This document shows, piece after piece, positions 59,446-64,000 of a DNA stretch of 64,000 nt; within the stretch, counting starts at the first letter, position 1, and every line of letters begins with the position of its first letter. This stretch comes from Lepiota brunneoincarnata (Eukaryota; Basidiomycota; Agaricomycetes; Agaricales; Agaricaceae). The translations under genes and the position numbers were made by a program. The notes under the pieces are model-generated. The model searched no databases and was not told the DNA's origin. It saw nothing but the letters and a program-made list of their open reading frames with translations. The stretch is from contig JAEBUN010000005.1 in assembly GCA_023014365.1 (NCBI GenBank), forward strand, positions 1,922,001-1,986,000, in the 5' to 3' direction.

Positions 59446-61334
59446 ATGCCCAGAGAAATCGTAACAGTCCAGCTCGGACAATGTGGAAACCAAAGTGCGC
59501 AAATGGCTTAACAGGGTTCCTCGTATTTGCTCATGTGATAATCAAGTGGGCTCTGTTTTTTGGCAGCGACTATGCGCAGAGCATGGGATTAGCAAGGAGG
59601 GTATCCTTGAGGAGTGGGCAACAGAAGGCGGGGATCGGAAAGATGTGTTTTTCTACCAGGCGGATGATGAGCATTATATTCCAAGAGCTATTCTTGTTGA
59701 TCTTGAACCGAGGGTACGCATAATTCTCCAATTGATATGTTTTTGTCTATCATGACGAGATATATTAGGTCGTCAATAATATCTTGGCCTCACCCTATGC
59801 GAACTTGTATAACCCAGAAAATATCTTTGTATCAACGGATGGAGGGGGCGCAGGGAACAACTGGGCACAGGGGTATTCCTCTGGGGAGAAGATCTACGAA
59901 GAAGTCATGGAAATGGTTGATCGCGAGGCAGAGGGGAGCGATTCGCTCGAGGTGCGTGCATCCAGCTTGTGCCCTCTATCTTCCTCATGATTGGGAATTT
60001 CCAAACCAAACAGGGTTTCATGCTTATGCACTCTATCGCTGGTGGTACAGGCTCCGGACTCGGCTCCTTCCTCCTCGAACGACTCAATGACAAGTTTCCA
60101 AAGAAACTTATACAGACCTACAGCGTGTTCCCAAATGCACAAGAAGGCGATGTGGTAGTCCAGCCGTATAATTCCTTGCTGACACTCAAGCGGCTTGTGA
60201 ACCACGCGGATTCGGTGGTGGTGCTGGATAATGGAGCGTTGGCACGGATATCGGCGGATAGGTTGCACATCCAGACGCCGTCTTTTGATCAAACGAATCA
60301 GTTGGTGAGTAGCTTCTTGGTCCTTCTAGGACAGGTGTACTTGACCGGTGGGATAGGTCTCGACTGTCATGGCTGCTAGTACCCAGACGCTACGGTACCC
60401 AGGATATATGAACAATGATCTGGTTGGCATTATCGCGTCCTTAATACCGACCCCTCGTTGCCACTTTTTGATGACTTCCTACACCCCATTCACAAGCGAT
60501 CAAATTGACAAGGTATGCCCTTCGTGTTCACACTGTTTATGCGGTAGACCAAAGTTCTTGGGATGCTTAGGCCAAGTCCATCCGACGGACGACGGTTCTA
60601 GACGTCATGCGAAGGCTGTTACAGCCCAAGAACAGAATGGTATCAACGACTCCCAGCAAAACGGCTTGTTACATTTCCATCTTGAATATAATCCAAGGCG
60701 ATGTTGACCCCACGGACGTAAGTTACCCCCTCCACAAAGAACCATTGCTGATTTGATGCACGTCATCTGATGAGTGTGCTGCGTTCTTCCGTGTAACCAG
60801 GTCCATCAGTCACTGCTTCGCATCCGTGAACGACAGCTTGCCAACTTTATTCCATGGGGTCCCGCATCGATTCAAGTCGCCTTGACTCGCAGGTCTCCGT
60901 ACATCACAACAAATCATCGCGTCAGTGGTTTAATGTTGGCGAATCACACGAGTATAGCCTCGGTGAGCTCTCTCAAGAGTTTGGTGGTTTATTTTATGGT
61001 TTACTGATGGATAGGAAGTTGTTTAAGCGGATGCTGGACCAGTTTGACCGACTACGGAGGCGGAATGCTTTCTTGGAGCAGTATAAAAGACAGAGAATGT
61101 TTGAAAATGGGTTGGAGGAGTTTGATGATGCTCGGTATGGGTTTTCAGACCTTGTACTATACTCAAACCTAATTAGATCATTAGTGCGACGTGCGAGGAA
61201 CTCTTGAAAGAGTACAAGGCATGCGAGTCCGCGGATTACATTTCTTATGTAGGTTGTCGTTTCTTCCTGCATCGGTTTGAGAGTTGATGGACGTTGATCA
61301 ACAGGGTGGTGCCGAAGGTGAAGCAGTTTCATAG
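59446..61334 (+). CDS. Gamma-tubulin
   Basis: Microtubule-nucleating tubulin of spindle pole bodies. Start [16 protein letters not shown] at 59446, an intron from about 59495 to 59545 ending so as to give [16 protein letters not shown]. Then [54 protein letters not shown], the GTP-binding loop [20 protein letters not shown], and NADEGD-equivalent [53 protein letters not shown] and [20 protein letters not shown] follow. The gamma-specific C-terminus [20 protein letters not shown] and ESADYISY ends GGAEGEAVS. GlnCysGlyAsnGln and IPWGPAS distinguish gamma from alpha and beta. All exons join in frame. It begins only 127 bp after the amylase frame ends. Confidence 0.95.
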
Positions 61335-61453
61335 GTGCCCAAAGACCTTCGTTATAGTGTGTCAGTCATGAACTGGTATGTCTAGTGCACGGAAAGCGCG
61401 ATGAGAGGATAGGAGTTGATTGAGTCTCTTTGGACCCATGGTTTCCCCACCGG

Positions 61454-62183
61454 CTACTCTGACTTCCCCTCTGACACATCCTCCGATTTCTCCCCCGGCA
61501 CCCCTGACTTCCTTTCTGATTTATCCCCCGATTTCCCCCCCGGCGCCTCCAGCTTCTTCCCAATATTCGGCCCGGTGAGTTTTACCTTGAGTATCCTCTC
61601 AAGTTTGGTTAGGATCTGGTTATTGGGGATAGCCTTGCCAGACTCGTAGTCTTGTAGCACAGAAGGCTTCTCATTGATCATCTGCGCTAATTTCCTTTGA
61701 GAAAGATCGCGCTCCTGTCGTGCAGCTTGGATCACCTACAGGAATTAGAGATAATAAGAATTAGAGCAAGGGGGCAGTTATAGAGGCTCAAGCACGCACC
61801 CGTCCAACTTGAACAGGTATCTTTGCGGGTGGAGCGACTTCGTCCTCGCGGTCGAGTTTTGCGATGCGCTGGTGGTCTATACCTGCTTTGATGTTGACTA
61901 GGGAAAGGACCTAGGATATCGTGTGAACGTACCTAGACGCTTGTTTGACCCGGTCGTTTTCTTGCCGACGGAAACTACTGCGCCAGTTCGTCTGGCCTAA
62001 CTCATTGTAAAACAAGTATTACTTCTGAAGGAAGTCTGGAACCTACGACTGAAGGGGAATGAATAAGCTCAGAATGCGAAAGATGCTAGAGTAGTTACAA
62101 TTCAAGTCGCTACCACTCTTCGTCACCCTTGATCGGGTTTGCCTGGTTCCAATAACAACATTCCTATCCGGATCGACGTCCAT
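61454..62183 (-). CDS. MBF1: Multiprotein bridging factor 1, with extended charged tail
   Basis: Transcriptional coactivator bridging TBP and bZIP activators, also acting on stalled ribosomes. Start MDVDPDRNVVIGTRQTRSRV at 62183, matching the family's acidic VIG start. Middle exons (about 62060-61800) carry the MBF1 N-terminal domain (RTGAVVSVGKKTTGSNKR read across introns). The last exon carries the cro/C1-type HTH: VIQAARQERDLSQRKLAQMI, PSVLQDYESGKAIPNNQILT, LERILKVKLTGPNIGKKLE. Where most fungal MBF1 proteins stop after a few Lys, this one adds about 27 residues of Lys/Ser/Glu/Gly repeats (GEKSEDVSEGKSE). It is convergent with gamma-tubulin, with 119 bp between stops. Confidence 0.9.
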
Positions 62184-62848
62184 TGTTGAAGAGAGAATGG
62201 TTTGTAGAGAAGAGCGCGGAGGTTTGGTCGGAACAGTGAAAATCGTGAGCCTTGAGGCGGGCTTATATTGTCGTGACGTGTCACGGCTTTATGACTCAAT
62301 GAAGGCGGCAGTGCGCTGACTGGACGGTTTGAGTCATTCAAGTGCCGAGTGCTGGAGGGTTGTCCCGGTTGCAAATAGTAATCTCACAAGGCATGACAGC
62401 CGACAGGCTCCAGACCACGGCTAGTATGTACTGCACTTAGCAGGGATTATGACGGACGGGCACGTGGTGACCATAGTAACGGGCCGGTCCCTTGTTGACA
62501 AGAACAATGATGGCTGCGACCCAGCCTCTTTGTCACTCCCATCAGTTTCGTCCCCTCCGGCACCTACCCACCATCCCGACCGTTGGTGCGTTCTATCACT
62601 CTTTCTTTCGTTCTTCCACTTACCTTTTTTTCCCTTCTCTATCTTCGTAGCTTGCTCGCGCCAGCGCAAGCCGCTGAGCGTCCTTTCCTTTGCTTTCTCG
62701 GTTTCTCTGCCTGTCGCTTGCTGGTTGTCCCAGGTCTTACAGCCACCTCTGTATCGCTATCGTCGCAACTTTTCTCTGGGAGAAAGAAGCCCCCCCTCCT
62801 CCTCACCAATCCGACTTCAAACCAACCCCCTCTCAAATCTCTTCAAAG
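62184..62848. promoter_or_regulatory. Divergent promoter between MBF1 and tetraspanin
   Basis: 665 bp between opposed starts. The side next to the tetraspanin ATG (about 62600-62848) is strongly pyrimidine-rich (CT stretches), typical of fungal promoters and 5' UTRs. No recognised gene. Confidence 0.5.
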
Positions 62849-63724
62849 ATGGTTTCCAGAACATTAATGGGAGTCTGGGCCGTTTTGGACTTCCTGTTGC
62901 TTGCAGCAGGCGCAGTCGCGCTTGCGCTTTCCCTTGTATGGCGGAGGAAGGACTTGTTGATGAACATGGTTCTCTCTAATGCTGACCTCACTGGTACGTC
63001 TTTTGCAACTATTGGAACCTCTGACACCTCATCTTACTCCAACCAGCCGGTACCATTTTAGGTATTGCACTCATCATTACCTTTGCTGTATCTATCGCCG
63101 GCGTGGTCCAACGCAACCATGTCACTATCGGCTTGGTCATTACCAACTATGTGCTCTTAATTGACAGTATCGGTATCATCATCATTGGCACCTTTGTTTG
63201 GTTCTTCACCCTCCAGGAGAGAGCCAACTTTCATGCATTGTGGTTCGCAGCTACGCCCGATACACGTAAAGCCCTCCAAGATACGGTACTGTCCCATCTA
63301 TTAAAAAAGTCTACTACGTCCCCTGACCAACTTTTGGATAGCTCAAGTGCTGCGGCTACTTTAATGGCACGGACTTGGCAGAAATTAGCGTCTTCTGCCC
63401 CAGCCAGGACTTTATCAACATTACTTCCAACTTTTGTGTTCAACCGATCACTAGCTTCGCTGATATGACTCTCAACAACATCTTCACGTAAGTACCCACG
63501 CTTCATCCAAGCGACCGCTCAAGTGACCTTGGTGACCAGAACCATCTATGGTTACATGGCAATTGTACTCTGTCTCCTGCTCGCTACCTTGTGCGTGATC
63601 AAGAAGGTTGGGCTTACTACTTCCGAGCTTGTCTGCGGTGATTTATTTGCCATCATTGCAGAGACACGAGGACGAACGGTTCAAGAAGATCGATGCGAAA
63701 CGGGGAGGGAAGGGCTTCGTATGA
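62849..63724 (+). CDS. Tetraspanin
   Basis: Four-helix membrane protein organising membrane microdomains; fungal members act in appressorium function or development. TM1: MGVWAVLDFLLLAAGAVALA. After an intron (about 62994-63046) TM2: ILGIALIITFAVSIAGVV. TM3: TIGLVITNYVLLIDSIGIII. The large extracellular loop holds, after an intron (about 63285-63341), the diagnostic LKCCGYFNGTDLAE and further Cys (VFCPSQ, SNFCVQP). TM4: TIYGYMAIVLCLLLATLCVI. A last intron (about 63608-63660) leads to the basic tail RHEDERFKKIDAKRGGKGFV. The PLS1, TSP2 or TSP3 subclass cannot be decided by eye. Confidence 0.88.
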
Positions 63725-64000
63725 TTCATCTAACGTAGCGCATTACCCAGCAGCTCCGAGGGTCACTCTTTTAAACATTCATGCAAGACATGACCTTTTT
63801 CAATGAGAGTTCCGACAGTCGTCAACGCATGTATTGCTACATTCCCTCTGCGTCCATTGTATATAGATTTCCTATTGTGCAATACTGTGTTCACACTCAA
63901 AGGAGAAAAAGTCATTGAATATGTATCCCGCATGTCGCACGAGCCCCCATGGGTACAATTATCTATCTTTGGAACCTTTCACCCCAACCCATGTCCAGGA
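63725..64000. other. 3' flank of tetraspanin, no gene seen
   Basis: Probable 3' UTR and the start of the next intergenic region. Confidence 0.5.

Overview
The window is nuclear DNA from a filamentous basidiomycete, most likely an Agaricomycete. Genes are dense and on both strands. Coding regions are cut by many introns of about 50-65 nt with GT..AG ends. The gene set is fungal: QDE-2-like Argonaute, holocytochrome c synthase, class II cAMP phosphodiesterase, metallothionein-like peptide, GH13 amylase and a decayed NACHT NTPase. I see no prokaryotic features, rRNA, tRNA or CRISPR.

Layout. 1-8.4 kb (minus): an Argonaute running off the left edge, then EDC4, a decapping scaffold. 8.4-10.3 kb is gene-poor and ends at a tiny metallothionein-like gene. 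10.7-17.6 kb: Rab geranylgeranyltransferase alpha (minus) head to head with the splicing factor SYF1 (plus), then an F-box protein and a small uncertain ORF. 18.1-20.3 kb: a NACHT NTPase pseudogene. 20.7-27.7 kb: an unrecognised conserved gene, SSF1, holocytochrome c synthase, nitronate monooxygenase and a DUF3445 haem protein. 27.7-33.1 kb (minus): a WD40 protein, the PKA catalytic subunit and a LigB/DODA-type dioxygenase. 33.1-34.8 kb is empty. 34.8-43.6 kb: a large unrecognised conserved protein, class II cAMP phosphodiesterase (plus), striatin and TMA7. 43.7-54.5 kb: an S9-like serine hydrolase (plus) and NOT1 (minus). 54.7-64 kb: an MFS sugar transporter divergent from a GPI-type alpha-amylase, then gamma-tubulin, MBF1 and a tetraspanin.

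Themes. Three scaffolds or effectors of post-transcriptional silencing and mRNA decay (Argonaute, EDC4, NOT1) lie within 55 kb. The PKA catalytic subunit and a cAMP phosphodiesterase lie about 7 kb apart. The amylase and sugar transporter share a 273-bp divergent promoter, a plausible starch-use pair. Several head-to-head pairs are separated by only about 80-100 bp, and one tail-to-tail pair by 7 bp.

The most unusual local observations are: the metallothionein-like gene with a GC-AG intron that is also open and in frame; the Rab GGTase alpha gene whose first coding exon is just ATG; the in-frame intron inside the glycine loop of PKA; and apparent one-base frameshifts in NACHT, amylase and striatin, some of which may be assembly errors. 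I did not find a convincing wholly new system. All gene models were built by eye from conserved motifs and splice signals, so internal exon borders are approximate.
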